Positions 44,085 through 53,504 of a stretch of 64,000 nucleotides of DNA are shown here, piece by piece. How positions within the stretch are numbered: position 1 is the stretch's first letter; each line of letters starts with the position of its first letter. The notes beneath the pieces were generated by a model. That model was not told the origin of the DNA, made no database searches, and was given only the letters and a program-made list of their open reading frames with translations. The position numbers and the translations under genes are program-made. Source of the stretch: Mucilaginibacter endophyticus (GTDB taxonomy: Bacteria; Bacteroidota; Bacteroidia; Sphingobacteriales; Sphingobacteriaceae); contig NZ_QPCG01000002.1 of the NCBI RefSeq assembly GCF_003351025.1, forward strand, positions 248,001 to 312,000, written 5' to 3'.

Positions 44085-45629
44085 ATGAAAATGAAAAATA
44101 TTACATCACGAGCAGCGCTATGTAGCTTAGTTCTGATAACAGCAGCCGGTTGTGCAAAACTGGATGAAAAACTTTACGGATCTAAATCGTTATATGGTAA
44201 CAATGCCGGATCCGCCGAACTTAATGGTGTTTACACGCAATTATACGGGCAAACCGACCAGGCTAATACCTACGCATTACAGGAACATCCAACCGATGAA
44301 ATGATGGGCCCAACCCGCGGTACCGACTGGGGCGATTTCGGCACATGGCGCAAATTGCATACCCATACCTGGACACCTACACACAATCAGGTAAATGATA
44401 CCTGGGATCAGTTAAACATTGGTGTATTCCGCGCTACACAGGTTATCTCAAAAGCTACAGATAATAACATTAAAGCACAGGCAAGTTTTTTACGCGCTTA
44501 CTTTATGTTCCAGGTAGTTGATTTGTACGGCCAGCAGCCAATGCGCGACCCGGATGCGCCAACTTCATCAATCCCTACGGTTATGAAACGTGCGGAAGCT
44601 ACTGATTTCATGATCAAAGATCTGGAATTTGCCGAAGCTAACCTGGCAGCCACCACTGCAAATATTGGTGTAGCTAATAAGGCCGCTGCCCAGGCATTAC
44701 TGGCGAAGATTTACCTCAACAGGGCTGTTTATGCAGCAACCACTGTTGGAGGTCCCTTTACCTTCGCCAAAGCCGATATGGATAAGGTGATCGAATATGC
44801 CAATAAGGTTACCGCTGCAGGATATACCTTAGAACCTGCAGGCAAGTATTTCCAGGATTTTGCATGGGACAATTCAGAGGAATCTCACGGAAACATATTT
44901 GGTTTCTATAACACGGCAACATCTTCGCCTGCTCCGGCCAAAAACCGTTGGAGAATGGGCTTGCATTACAATCAAACTCCGGATGGCTGGAATGGCTTCA
45001 CAACACTGGCCGATTTCTATAATTCATTTGAAGCAACCGACGAACGTCGCGGTGTAGATTATCCGGGTTTGACTGATAAAATTGGATTGAGAGCTGGTTT
45101 TGCAGTTGGGCAGCAATATGGCCCTGGTCATAAAGCTTTGACACAACGTAGCGGTAAGCCATTGGTTTTTACCCCCGATGTTAACCTTAACTTCTCAACA
45201 GAGGCGCAAGGCATCAGGGTATTCAAATACTTCCCTCAGCCAAAAGCAGATAACACCGTTAATGATGACAATACATCAAATGACTACGTGATTTTACGCT
45301 ATGCCGACGTTGTACTTGAAAAAGCAGAGGCTATTTTGCGCGGTGGTACAGATCCCTCAGGCCAAACGGCATTGCAGCTTGTCAATTCTATCCGCACACC
45401 TCGTGGCGCAACAGCCTTAACTACTGTTGATCTTACCGCAATGCTTGCAGAAAGGGGCCGTGAGCTTTACTGGGAAGGCTGGAGAAGAAATGACCTGATC
45501 CGCTTTGAGAAATTTAACGATCCGGTTGATCAGCGCCCGGCAAAAACCGATAAAAGCAAAACGGTATATCCTATACCTCAACGCGCGGTTGATACCAACC
45601 CTAACCTTAAACAAAACGCAGGTTATTAA
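44085..45629 (+). CDS. SusD/RagB-family glycan-binding lipoprotein
   Basis: Surface lipoprotein of 514 residues that caps the SusC transporter and binds the glycan. The signal peptide ends in the lipobox ITAAGC. TPR-like helices carry ATQVISKATDNNIKAQASFLRAYF (split) and KAAAQALLAKIYLNRAVY. The C-terminal half has NDYVILRYADVVLEKAEAIL and LAERGRELYWEGWRRNDLIRF, and it ends YPIPQRAVDTNPNLKQNAGY, the standard SusD ending. It forms an operon with SusC; a perfect palindrome follows 26 bp after the stop. Confidence 0.96.
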   Translation: MKMKNITSRAALCSLVLITAAGCAKLDEKLYGSKSLYGNNAGSAELNGVYTQLYGQTDQANTYALQEHPTDEMMGPTRGTDWGDFGTWRKLHTHTWTPTHNQVNDTWDQLNIGVFRATQVISKATDNNIKAQASFLRAYFMFQVVDLYGQQPMRDPDAPTSSIPTVMKRAEATDFMIKDLEFAEANLAATTANIGVANKAAAQALLAKIYLNRAVYAATTVGGPFTFAKADMDKVIEYANKVTAAGYTLEPAGKYFQDFAWDNSEESHGNIFGFYNTATSSPAPAKNRWRMGLHYNQTPDGWNGFTTLADFYNSFEATDERRGVDYPGLTDKIGLRAGFAVGQQYGPGHKALTQRSGKPLVFTPDVNLNFSTEAQGIRVFKYFPQPKADNTVNDDNTSNDYVILRYADVVLEKAEAILRGGTDPSGQTALQLVNSIRTPRGATALTTVDLTAMLAERGRELYWEGWRRNDLIRFEKFNDPVDQRPAKTDKSKTVYPIPQRAVDTNPNLKQNAGY

Positions 45630-45655
45630 TATTTGAGATTTATTTGATTGAAAGG

Positions 45656-45681
45656 AACGTAGCGGAAATTTCCGCTACGTT
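45656..45681 (+). terminator. Perfect 26-bp palindrome with T-tail between SusD and VCBS genes
   Basis: AACGTAGCGGAAA and TTTCCGCTACGTT meet with no spacer and are followed by TGTTTTTT. It ends only 18 bp before the next gene, so it probably acts as an internal terminator that reduces readthrough from SusCD into the two VCBS genes. Confidence 0.75.
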
Positions 45682-45699
45682 TGTTTTTTCGCAAAGTAT

Positions 45700-48600
45700 A
45701 TGCATTCAAAAACACCCCTGTTTCTAATTTTCATAGCCTTTACTACTCTTTGCGCCTGTAATGGTGTTAATAAACAAACACTGTTTACCCTGCAAAATAA
45801 TGAAGCCCTTGGGATAAATTTTGCCAATAAACTCAATGACCAGGACCGCACAAACGTTTTTACCTTTCGTAATTATTATAACGGCGGCGGTGTTGCTATT
45901 GGTGATGTTAACAACGACGGATTAAACGATGTTTACCTAACCTCTAACATGGGCGGCAACCAACTTTATATCAATAAAGGGAATTGGAAGTTTGAGAACG
46001 TAACGGATAAGGCAGGAGTTAAAGGTACCAAATACTGGAGCACCGGAGCTACCATGGTTGATATCAACGGCGATGGCTGGCTTGATATTTATGTTTGTCA
46101 TAGCGGTAACGCCCGCGGTAACGAAAAGGGCAATGAACTATTCATTAATCAGCATGACGGCACGTTTAAGGAAGAAGCCCAAAAGTATGGCCTGGTGGAT
46201 AACGGATTATCAACCCAGGCCATATTTTTTGACTACGACAATGATGGCGATCTGGATTGCTTTGTATTGAATAACTCTTTCAGACCTATAGAATCATTTG
46301 ATTTTAGTAAAAATTTACGGGCCGTAGTTGACGAACTGGGTGGCGCGCGCCTGTATCGCAATGATGGTGGTCATTTTACAAACGTTACCAAAGAGGCAGG
46401 AATATATTCAAGTGACATCGGTTTTGGCTTGGGTGTTTCTGTAGCTGATATAAACCAGGACGGCTATCCCGACATTTATGTTTCTAATGATTTTTTTGAA
46501 CGCGATTATCTTTACATCAATCAAAAAAATGGGACTTTTAAAGAAGATATCCAAAATGAAACCGGGCACCTGAGCCTGGCCTCAATGGGTTCGGATATCG
46601 CCGATATTAATAACGATGGGCGGTACGATATCTTCACCACTGAAATGTTGCCCGAAGGCGATCAGCGGTTAAAAAAGATGACTTCGTTTGAATCATATGA
46701 TGTAATCAAGGCTAAACAGCGCGATGGCTATTATAATCAATACATGCAAAACTGTTTGCAGATCCGTAATGCAGATGGTACGTTTTCCGAAACTGCATTT
46801 TACTCAGGCGTAGCAGCTACAGACTGGAGCTGGGGGGCATTAATGTTTGATATGGATAATGACGGATGGAAAGATATTTTTGTATCGAATGGCATCTATA
46901 AAGATCTTACCGACCAGGATTATATTGAGTTTTTAGGCAATCGCGATAACATGGCAAAAATTGCCGAAGGCCGAAAGAAATTTGATTACAAAGACTTTAC
47001 GGATAAAATGGCGTCATCGCCTATTTCCAACTATGCTTATTTGAATAATCATAATCTTACGTTTACCAATAAGTCGGCCGATTTCGGTTTGGATAATCCT
47101 GGTTTTAGCAATGGCTCATCTTACGCCGATCTTGATAATGACGGCGATAACGATCTTATTGTAAATAATGAAAACGCGCCGGTATCTATTTTTAAGAACA
47201 ATGCCGAAAAAAATGGGAATCATCATATTCAGCTAAAATTAAAAGGGGCAGGGCTAAATACATTTGGGATAGGCACTACCATAAAGGTTTTCATGAAAGG
47301 CAGTTCGCTGATTTATTACAATCAGCCTACCAGGGGCTTCCAAAGCTGCACGTCGCCTAATTTACTTACTATCGGCATCGGTAAGTACCAATCAATTGAT
47401 TCGGTACAGGTGATATGGCCCGGCAACAATTACCAGTTACTGAAAAATGTAGCTGCTGATCGGGTTTACACGATTAAACAGACTGATGCCAGCCTTAAAT
47501 ACAATTGGACGAAGCCAGTTGCCAAAACAATGTTTGCTGATGTTACCAAATCAATATTTGATAGTATTCCGCGGCATAAGGAGGATGATTTTATTGATTT
47601 TGACAACGAGCGTCTGATGTTGCAAATCTTATCAACAGAAAATCCTTATATGACAACCGGCGACGTTAACGGTGACGGACTTACTGATTTTTACTTTGGC
47701 AGTTCGAAAAATAGTTTCGCAGCTATCTATATACAACAAAAAGATGGGCGGTTTAAACAAACCATTCCGGAAGATTTCAAAAAGCAGGAATATCTGGAAA
47801 ATGCTGGAGCTGTTTTTGGCGACTTTGATGGCGACGGCGACCAGGACCTGATAATAGGAGTAGGAGGCAATGCTGATGAAGCCGAAACCCCGGTTTACAA
47901 TCCGCGCTTTTTTGTAAATGATGGCAAAGGAAATTTCCGTCGCGATCCTGACAGAACATTACATGCAGCGGTTAACGCTTCTGTAATTGTTTCGGCAGAT
48001 TATGATGGCGACGGCAAGCCCGATCTGTTTGTAGGAGGGAGAAGTGTTCCCGGGCTTTATGGCTGTTCGCCACAATCATTTGTTTTTCATAATGATGGCA
48101 ATGGTCATTTTACCGATGTATCCAAAGCAGTACTGGGAAATGATACAAAATTGGGTATGGTAACAGCGGCAAAATGGGCCGATATTGATAATAACGGCTC
48201 ACCAGATTTGATAGTTGCCGGAAATTGGATGGGTATCAGGATCTTTAAAAACAATAAAGGAAAATTTGCTGAAGATAAGCAGCTCACTAACTACAAAGGC
48301 TGGTGGAGCAGTCTTGAAGTTGCCGATGTAGATGGCGATGGCACTCTTGATATTATTGGTGGCAATATTGGCCTTAATTTAAAGTTCAGGGCATCAGCTA
48401 ATCAACCGATGGAAATCCATGTGAAGGATTTCGATAATAACGGCACCAAAGAATGTGTAACTTCTATGTATAAAAGCGATGGCGTAAACTACGTTTTTCA
48501 TATGAAACCGGATCTGGTTGGTCAGATGCCTATCCTTAAAAAACGATTTTTAAGGTATATCGATTACGCGGGCAAGCCTTTTACGGAAGTATTTACAGCC

Positions 48601-49002
48601 GAAATGCTTGACGGTGCAGAAGTGCATCAAATGAACTTTTTGGCCTCGGCCGTGTTTTTAAATAGGGGCGGTAAATTTACATGTAAACCATTACCTGCAG
48701 ATGCTCAGCTATCTATGGTAAATACTATTCTATGTGCTGACTTAGATAATTCAGGCACTAAGAAGATTATTTTAGGCGGTAATTTTTATGGCTTTAAACC
48801 GGAAGTTGGTAGACTTGATGCTAATCGCGGCCTGGTTTACGAGTACACAAAAAATGGATTTACGTATTTTTCCGCCAACCAAACAGGCCTCAATTTAAAC
48901 GGCCAGGTACGCTCATCGGTAGCTATTAAAAATGCGGCAGGCAAAAATTATTATATGTTCGGCATTAATGACGAACCGCTTAAAGCTTATGAACTACGCT
49001 AA
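45700..49002 (+). CDS. VCBS/FG-GAP repeat lipoprotein with ASPIC/UnbV (CRTAC1-like) domain, first copy
   Basis: Secreted 1100-residue lipoprotein (FTTLCAC lipobox). Many calcium-binding beta-propeller motifs are visible, such as DVNNDGLNDVYLTSN, DINGDGWLDIYV, DYDNDGDLDCFV, DFDGDGDQDLIIG and DYDGDGKPDLFVGG. An ASPIC/UnbV segment lies mid-protein (GIGTTIKVFMKGSSLIYYNQ, RGFQSCTSPNLLTIGIG). It therefore reads as two propellers around a CRTAC1-type domain. It lies directly behind SusD, where such proteins are thought to be surface glycan-binding or assembly partners, but function is not established. Confidence 0.88.
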   Translation: MHSKTPLFLIFIAFTTLCACNGVNKQTLFTLQNNEALGINFANKLNDQDRTNVFTFRNYYNGGGVAIGDVNNDGLNDVYLTSNMGGNQLYINKGNWKFENVTDKAGVKGTKYWSTGATMVDINGDGWLDIYVCHSGNARGNEKGNELFINQHDGTFKEEAQKYGLVDNGLSTQAIFFDYDNDGDLDCFVLNNSFRPIESFDFSKNLRAVVDELGGARLYRNDGGHFTNVTKEAGIYSSDIGFGLGVSVADINQDGYPDIYVSNDFFERDYLYINQKNGTFKEDIQNETGHLSLASMGSDIADINNDGRYDIFTTEMLPEGDQRLKKMTSFESYDVIKAKQRDGYYNQYMQNCLQIRNADGTFSETAFYSGVAATDWSWGALMFDMDNDGWKDIFVSNGIYKDLTDQDYIEFLGNRDNMAKIAEGRKKFDYKDFTDKMASSPISNYAYLNNHNLTFTNKSADFGLDNPGFSNGSSYADLDNDGDNDLIVNNENAPVSIFKNNAEKNGNHHIQLKLKGAGLNTFGIGTTIKVFMKGSSLIYYNQPTRGFQSCTSPNLLTIGIGKYQSIDSVQVIWPGNNYQLLKNVAADRVYTIKQTDASLKYNWTKPVAKTMFADVTKSIFDSIPRHKEDDFIDFDNERLMLQILSTENPYMTTGDVNGDGLTDFYFGSSKNSFAAIYIQQKDGRFKQTIPEDFKKQEYLENAGAVFGDFDGDGDQDLIIGVGGNADEAETPVYNPRFFVNDGKGNFRRDPDRTLHAAVNASVIVSADYDGDGKPDLFVGGRSVPGLYGCSPQSFVFHNDGNGHFTDVSKAVLGNDTKLGMVTAAKWADIDNNGSPDLIVAGNWMGIRIFKNNKGKFAEDKQLTNYKGWWSSLEVADVDGDGTLDIIGGNIGLNLKFRASANQPMEIHVKDFDNNGTKECVTSMYKSDGVNYVFHMKPDLVGQMPILKKRFLRYIDYAGKPFTEVFTAEMLDGAEVHQMNFLASAVFLNRGGKFTCKPLPADAQLSMVNTILCADLDNSGTKKIILGGNFYGFKPEVGRLDANRGLVYEYTKNGFTYFSANQTGLNLNGQVRSSVAIKNAAGKNYYMFGINDEPLKAYELR

Positions 49003-49012
49003 TACCCCAATA

Positions 49013-52000
49013 ATGCTGCTTAACAGATCTATTTTTAACTATTTCTTTATCCTGCTTTGCATTGGTGTGGTCAGCTTGTTTTCCTGCAAGCCTAAAAAAG
49101 CAGGGGAAGGCGTATTTAAACTACTTCCAGCCAATGAAACGGGGGTTTCCTTTGTAAATAAGAATATTGTATCCGATTCGGTTAATATTTTAGACTATCT
49201 CTATTTCTACAATGGGGCAGGCGTAGCTTCCGCAGATTTTAATAACGATGGTCTTCCTGATCTTTATTTTGTATCAAACCAGGGCCCGAACAAACTGTAT
49301 ATCAACAAAGGAGGGATGAAGTTTGAAGATATTACAGATAGGGCGGGTGCTGCCGGTACTGGCAATTGGAAAACAGGCGTAACAGTAGTTGACATTAACG
49401 GCGATGGGTTTAAAGATATTTATGTTAGCGTAGTATCCGGCTATAAAACTTTTAGGGGTAAAAACCAGCTTTATATCAATAACGGAAATCTAACTTTCAC
49501 TGAAAGCGCCGCCAAATATGGGCTTGACTTTGCAGGGCTATCCACCCAGGCTTCGTTTTTTGATTATGACAAGGATGGCGATCTGGATATGTTCTTGCTT
49601 ACTTCTTCAGTTCATAGCAATGATACTTACGGTGATTCTACTCAACGATTCAAATATAGTCATGATGCAGGCGATCATCTTTTCAGGAACGATAATGGAC
49701 ACTTTACGGATGTAAGCGCGGGTTCAGGTATTTATTCGGCTCCCATTGGCTACGGGTTGGGTGTAAGCGTAGGTGACTTAAACAATGATGGCTGGGATGA
49801 TATTTACGTTAGTAATGACTTTTTTGAGCAGGACTATTATTATGTCAATCAACATAACGGAACTTTCAAGGAACAATTGAAAAGCGCCTTCGGGCATACC
49901 AGCCTGTTTTCGATGGGTAATACCATCAGCGATATTAATAAAGATGGTCATCTGGATGTGCTCAGTACTGATATGCTTCCCGAAGAAATGAGAGTGCTCC
50001 GCTCAACCATAAATGACGAGCCTTTGGATATTTATAACCAGGAAGTTAACGCGGGCTATTACTATCAATACTCAAAAAATTGCCTGCAACTGAATGTTGG
50101 CAACGGGAATAAGTTTGTTGATTTAAGTTTATATAGCGGCGTATCGGCTACCGACTGGACTTGGTCGCCCCTGGTGCAGGATTTTGATATGGATGGTAAG
50201 AAAGACATGTTCTTCTCCAACGGAATCAAGCGCCGCCTGAATGATATGGATTACCTGAAATACCTTGGTGACCCCATGGTGATGCAGGCCTACAAAGAGA
50301 ACCGTGTTTTTGATAAGGAAAAGATCAATAAAATGCCTGAAGGGGGGGTGCATAACTACTTTTATCATGGCGATGATAAGTTGAAATTCACGGATGCGTC
50401 TTCGACAAATGACATGCAGCAGCCCTCCATATCGGCTGGTTCAGTAGCAGTTGATTTGGATAATGACGGCGATTTAGATATTGTAACCAACAATATGGAC
50501 GAGCCGGCATACATCTATAACAATACAACTATAGAAAACAGTAAAGAGAATAAGCCGACTTATCTTAAATATACTGTAAAATATAATCTTTTAAACCGCG
50601 ATGGTATTGGTACTAAATTGTTCCTTAAATCAAAAAAACATATCGATCACCAGGAAATACAGACCAGTAATGCCTATGAGAGCAATTTAAACAATGAGCT
50701 TCTTTTCACCTTTGCACCTGATGATAAACCGGAGTCATTATTGGTAGTATGGCCAGATAATAGCTACGAGCTGATCAAAGATTTTAATCCCGGACAAAAA
50801 AGTATTCTAAGATATAACCCTCAAACCATTGATAATCGCAAACCGGTGACTGAAGTTATTGACGCGTTTATCAGTGACAGAAAACAATTAGATTATAAAC
50901 CAATACAATCAAGACTTCTGGCGTCGGTTAAAACCTTTGACACACCTGATTTTAATTACTACTCCCTTTTACCGCACACTTATTTACAGCACACACCGGC
51001 ATTAGCCGTAGCCGACATTAACAACGATGGCATTGATGATATTTATGTAGGAGGCATTGTCGATGAAGAAAAATACATTCTGGCAGGTGATAAATCGGGC
51101 GGATTTAAAAAAATAAAAGTGCCACTGTTTGATCAGTATAAAAACACAGCCGACGAACAGGCTATCTGGGCCGATGTCAACAACGACGGTAAGCCCGACT
51201 TGATCGTGATCAGCGCCAATCATCCATTTCTTGAAACAGAAAAGTTGGTTCAGCCACGCCTGTATATAAATAAAGGGAACTTTCAATTTGAATATCAGCC
51301 ATTGCCTAAGCTTAATTACCAGGCGTCAAAAATTACCTTATTTGATTTTAATGGTGACGGCTTGAATGATATTTTATTTACCAGCGCAGTTTCATTTAAA
51401 GATTATACAAGCGTTGTCCCTTCCTCGATATTACTAAATAAAGGCAACGGAGTGTTTGAAATTAGCCGCAGCAAAACTTATGATGAAGTCACAAACCTGC
51501 AATACGTTACCAGCATAACAGCAACAGATATCGATCACAACGGCAAACCCGATTTGCTGATCACTGCCGAATGGCAACCGGTTTATATTTTCCTGAATGA
51601 TGGAAAAACCTTAAAACGTTTTTCATCGCCGGTTTTGGATAAAGAGAAAGGCTGGTGGCAATCTGCTATGGTAACCGATGTTGATGGTGACGGTAAAGCT
51701 GACCTTATTGCCGGGAACTGGGGGCTTAACAATAAATACAACGTAACAGCAGATCAACCCCTTTACGCCTATAATACCGATTTGGACAAAGATGGCAAAA
51801 ACGATCTGATCCTATCATACTTTTATAAAGATCTGTATTACCCGTTTCGTCCTAAAAATGATTTGGAGCAGGAGCTTCCGTACCTTAAAAAGGAATGGCT
51901 TAGTTATCAAAAAATGGCCGACAAAACCACTTCAGAAATATTTAAGGATAAACTTGATGACAATAACCGTCTAAGTGTAAATCAATTTAATAGCATTTTC

Positions 52001-52336
52001 GTGAGTGATGTGCTTCATGCATCTTCCATGGTGCCGCTGCCATACCTGTATCAGCAGGCTCCACTCAAATCGCTGTTAAAAGATAGTAATGGCGATATAT
52101 TGCTGAACGGAAACTTTTGGGGTGTGGTACCTTATGAAGGCAAATATGATGCACTTGGGTTAGCAAATCTTCGTTATAATAAACAAAACAAGCAATTTGA
52201 TACCCCAACTTATTTAATAAATGCAGCGGTTAATTCACAGGAAATCACATATCTGGCCCCAGTTAAGACATCAACAAACGCTAATACCTATCTCGCGGTA
52301 ACCTATGATGGTCGTTTAATGTTGTTAAGCAAATAA
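49013..52336 (+). CDS. VCBS/FG-GAP repeat lipoprotein with ASPIC/UnbV-like domain, second copy
   Basis: Paralogue of the preceding protein, about 1107 residues. The frame is open from 48932 inside the upstream gene, but ATG 49013, 11 bp after that stop, gives the lipoprotein signal MLLNRSIFNYFFILLC...SLFSC, so I chose it. It repeats the same layout: DFNNDGLPDLYFVSN, DINGDGFKDIYVS, DYDKDGDLDMFLL, DLDNDGDLDIVTN, an ASPIC-like DGIGTKLFLKSKKHIDHQEI segment and a second propeller (DINNDGIDDIYVGG, DVDGDGKADLIAG). It converges on a minus-strand gene with a 4-bp gap. Confidence 0.87.
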   Translation: MLLNRSIFNYFFILLCIGVVSLFSCKPKKAGEGVFKLLPANETGVSFVNKNIVSDSVNILDYLYFYNGAGVASADFNNDGLPDLYFVSNQGPNKLYINKGGMKFEDITDRAGAAGTGNWKTGVTVVDINGDGFKDIYVSVVSGYKTFRGKNQLYINNGNLTFTESAAKYGLDFAGLSTQASFFDYDKDGDLDMFLLTSSVHSNDTYGDSTQRFKYSHDAGDHLFRNDNGHFTDVSAGSGIYSAPIGYGLGVSVGDLNNDGWDDIYVSNDFFEQDYYYVNQHNGTFKEQLKSAFGHTSLFSMGNTISDINKDGHLDVLSTDMLPEEMRVLRSTINDEPLDIYNQEVNAGYYYQYSKNCLQLNVGNGNKFVDLSLYSGVSATDWTWSPLVQDFDMDGKKDMFFSNGIKRRLNDMDYLKYLGDPMVMQAYKENRVFDKEKINKMPEGGVHNYFYHGDDKLKFTDASSTNDMQQPSISAGSVAVDLDNDGDLDIVTNNMDEPAYIYNNTTIENSKENKPTYLKYTVKYNLLNRDGIGTKLFLKSKKHIDHQEIQTSNAYESNLNNELLFTFAPDDKPESLLVVWPDNSYELIKDFNPGQKSILRYNPQTIDNRKPVTEVIDAFISDRKQLDYKPIQSRLLASVKTFDTPDFNYYSLLPHTYLQHTPALAVADINNDGIDDIYVGGIVDEEKYILAGDKSGGFKKIKVPLFDQYKNTADEQAIWADVNNDGKPDLIVISANHPFLETEKLVQPRLYINKGNFQFEYQPLPKLNYQASKITLFDFNGDGLNDILFTSAVSFKDYTSVVPSSILLNKGNGVFEISRSKTYDEVTNLQYVTSITATDIDHNGKPDLLITAEWQPVYIFLNDGKTLKRFSSPVLDKEKGWWQSAMVTDVDGDGKADLIAGNWGLNNKYNVTADQPLYAYNTDLDKDGKNDLILSYFYKDLYYPFRPKNDLEQELPYLKKEWLSYQKMADKTTSEIFKDKLDDNNRLSVNQFNSIFVSDVLHASSMVPLPYLYQQAPLKSLLKDSNGDILLNGNFWGVVPYEGKYDALGLANLRYNKQNKQFDTPTYLINAAVNSQEITYLAPVKTSTNANTYLAVTYDGRLMLLSK

Positions 52337-52340
52337 GGGA

Positions 52341-53273
52341 TTAAAGTATTGGATAATATATTTTAGTGATCCATTTTGATGTGTCTTTTTGTGCCAGCCT
52401 ATCTGTAATCAGCGATTGAAAAGGCATAGCAGGGGATACCAACCGGTGATCTTTCATGTATATTTTCATTTGCATCAAGGCGTTGTTCACTGTATTCTGC
52501 CCCCCGCGTACATCAGCTACCAGTAAATTACCACCTTTGGGTATATTGTTTATGGTAGTATTTTGAAGTGGATTGATCTTTTTATTGATTGGCAGGGCAA
52601 CGTTCACCTGATAAATGTGCTCATCGGTTTGAGTAACGTTAAGCATCGGAAAATTTGTCTGCTCTGCACCCTGGCTACCAGCCTCCTGTTTCAAAGTTGT
52701 AACTGTATTATAGATATCCTTTAATGGAGGATACGCAGGATAAGTGGTTGCAGAAACAAGTAAAACTGTATCCTTAGCGTGGTTAAGGTAAATTTTATAA
52801 CCATACGCGTTTCGCTCATCCTCAAGAAAATGCTTAAGATTTAGCAGCAATTCGGCTACCCGGTTTTCGGCACTCCTGGTTTTTAAATAATTAGTCACAC
52901 GCGACAAAAAGCCGACATTGCTATCGTCAATCGCGTCCCATTTAAATTTTACAGAGCCTTCGGCATCGGCAAAATAACTAACTTCACCAGTGAAGATTAA
53001 ATTATCTTTCAATAATTTGAGATGTGTACTGCCATTGGTCATTTTATCTACGCTGATCCGTATATCTCTAAAGCTGTAGTCATTGCTGTCGGCTTTTGTG
53101 CCGGGCCACCATTTGTCCCATCCGTTTTTAGTAGTTAAAAATTTAGCAGCGATAGCATCTGAAGTATCAATAGACAGATCTTGTGCGATAACAAGTTTTT
53201 CAGGAAGTAATAAATATGCCCCAACTGTAATAACAATTAAGGCAGCGAATCCAATAAAAAAGTTCTTCTTCAT
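52341..53273 (-). CDS. Exported or anchored SRPBCC-GyrI-like protein, hypothetical
   Basis: A 310-residue protein with an N-terminal membrane anchor or signal (FFIGFAALIVITVGAYLLL). Residues 30-150 resemble an SRPBCC/polyketide cyclase fold (KNGWDKWWPGT, and EGSVKFKWDAI). Residues 180-310 resemble the GyrI/AraC effector-binding fold (MLNVTQTDEHIYQVNVALPINK, split; PKGGNLLVADVRGGQNTV). Such two-domain proteins may bind small hydrophobic or sugar ligands, but no activity is known. It stands alone on the minus strand within the carbohydrate region. Confidence 0.65.
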   Translation of the reverse strand: MKKNFFIGFAALIVITVGAYLLLPEKLVIAQDLSIDTSDAIAAKFLTTKNGWDKWWPGTKADSNDYSFRDIRISVDKMTNGSTHLKLLKDNLIFTGEVSYFADAEGSVKFKWDAIDDSNVGFLSRVTNYLKTRSAENRVAELLLNLKHFLEDERNAYGYKIYLNHAKDTVLLVSATTYPAYPPLKDIYNTVTTLKQEAGSQGAEQTNFPMLNVTQTDEHIYQVNVALPINKKINPLQNTTINNIPKGGNLLVADVRGGQNTVNNALMQMKIYMKDHRLVSPAMPFQSLITDRLAQKDTSKWITKIYYPIL

Positions 53274-53504
53274 TTAGTTTATAAGGCCCGGATAGCCGGG
53301 ATGATAAATTTAATAATATCGCTTGTATTAGCGGAAACATATCCTTCTTTTTATTAAAAATAAAAATCGCTATTACAGACCAAAAAACTGAGTAAAACAT
53401 GCGGTGGCGTGCTAAAAAAAGCATATATTGGCTCTTGATCAATTTAAAAAGCGGGCAGGTTTCTCCCTATAAAACCAGTCTGATTTTAACCTATTTTATA
53501 ATTT

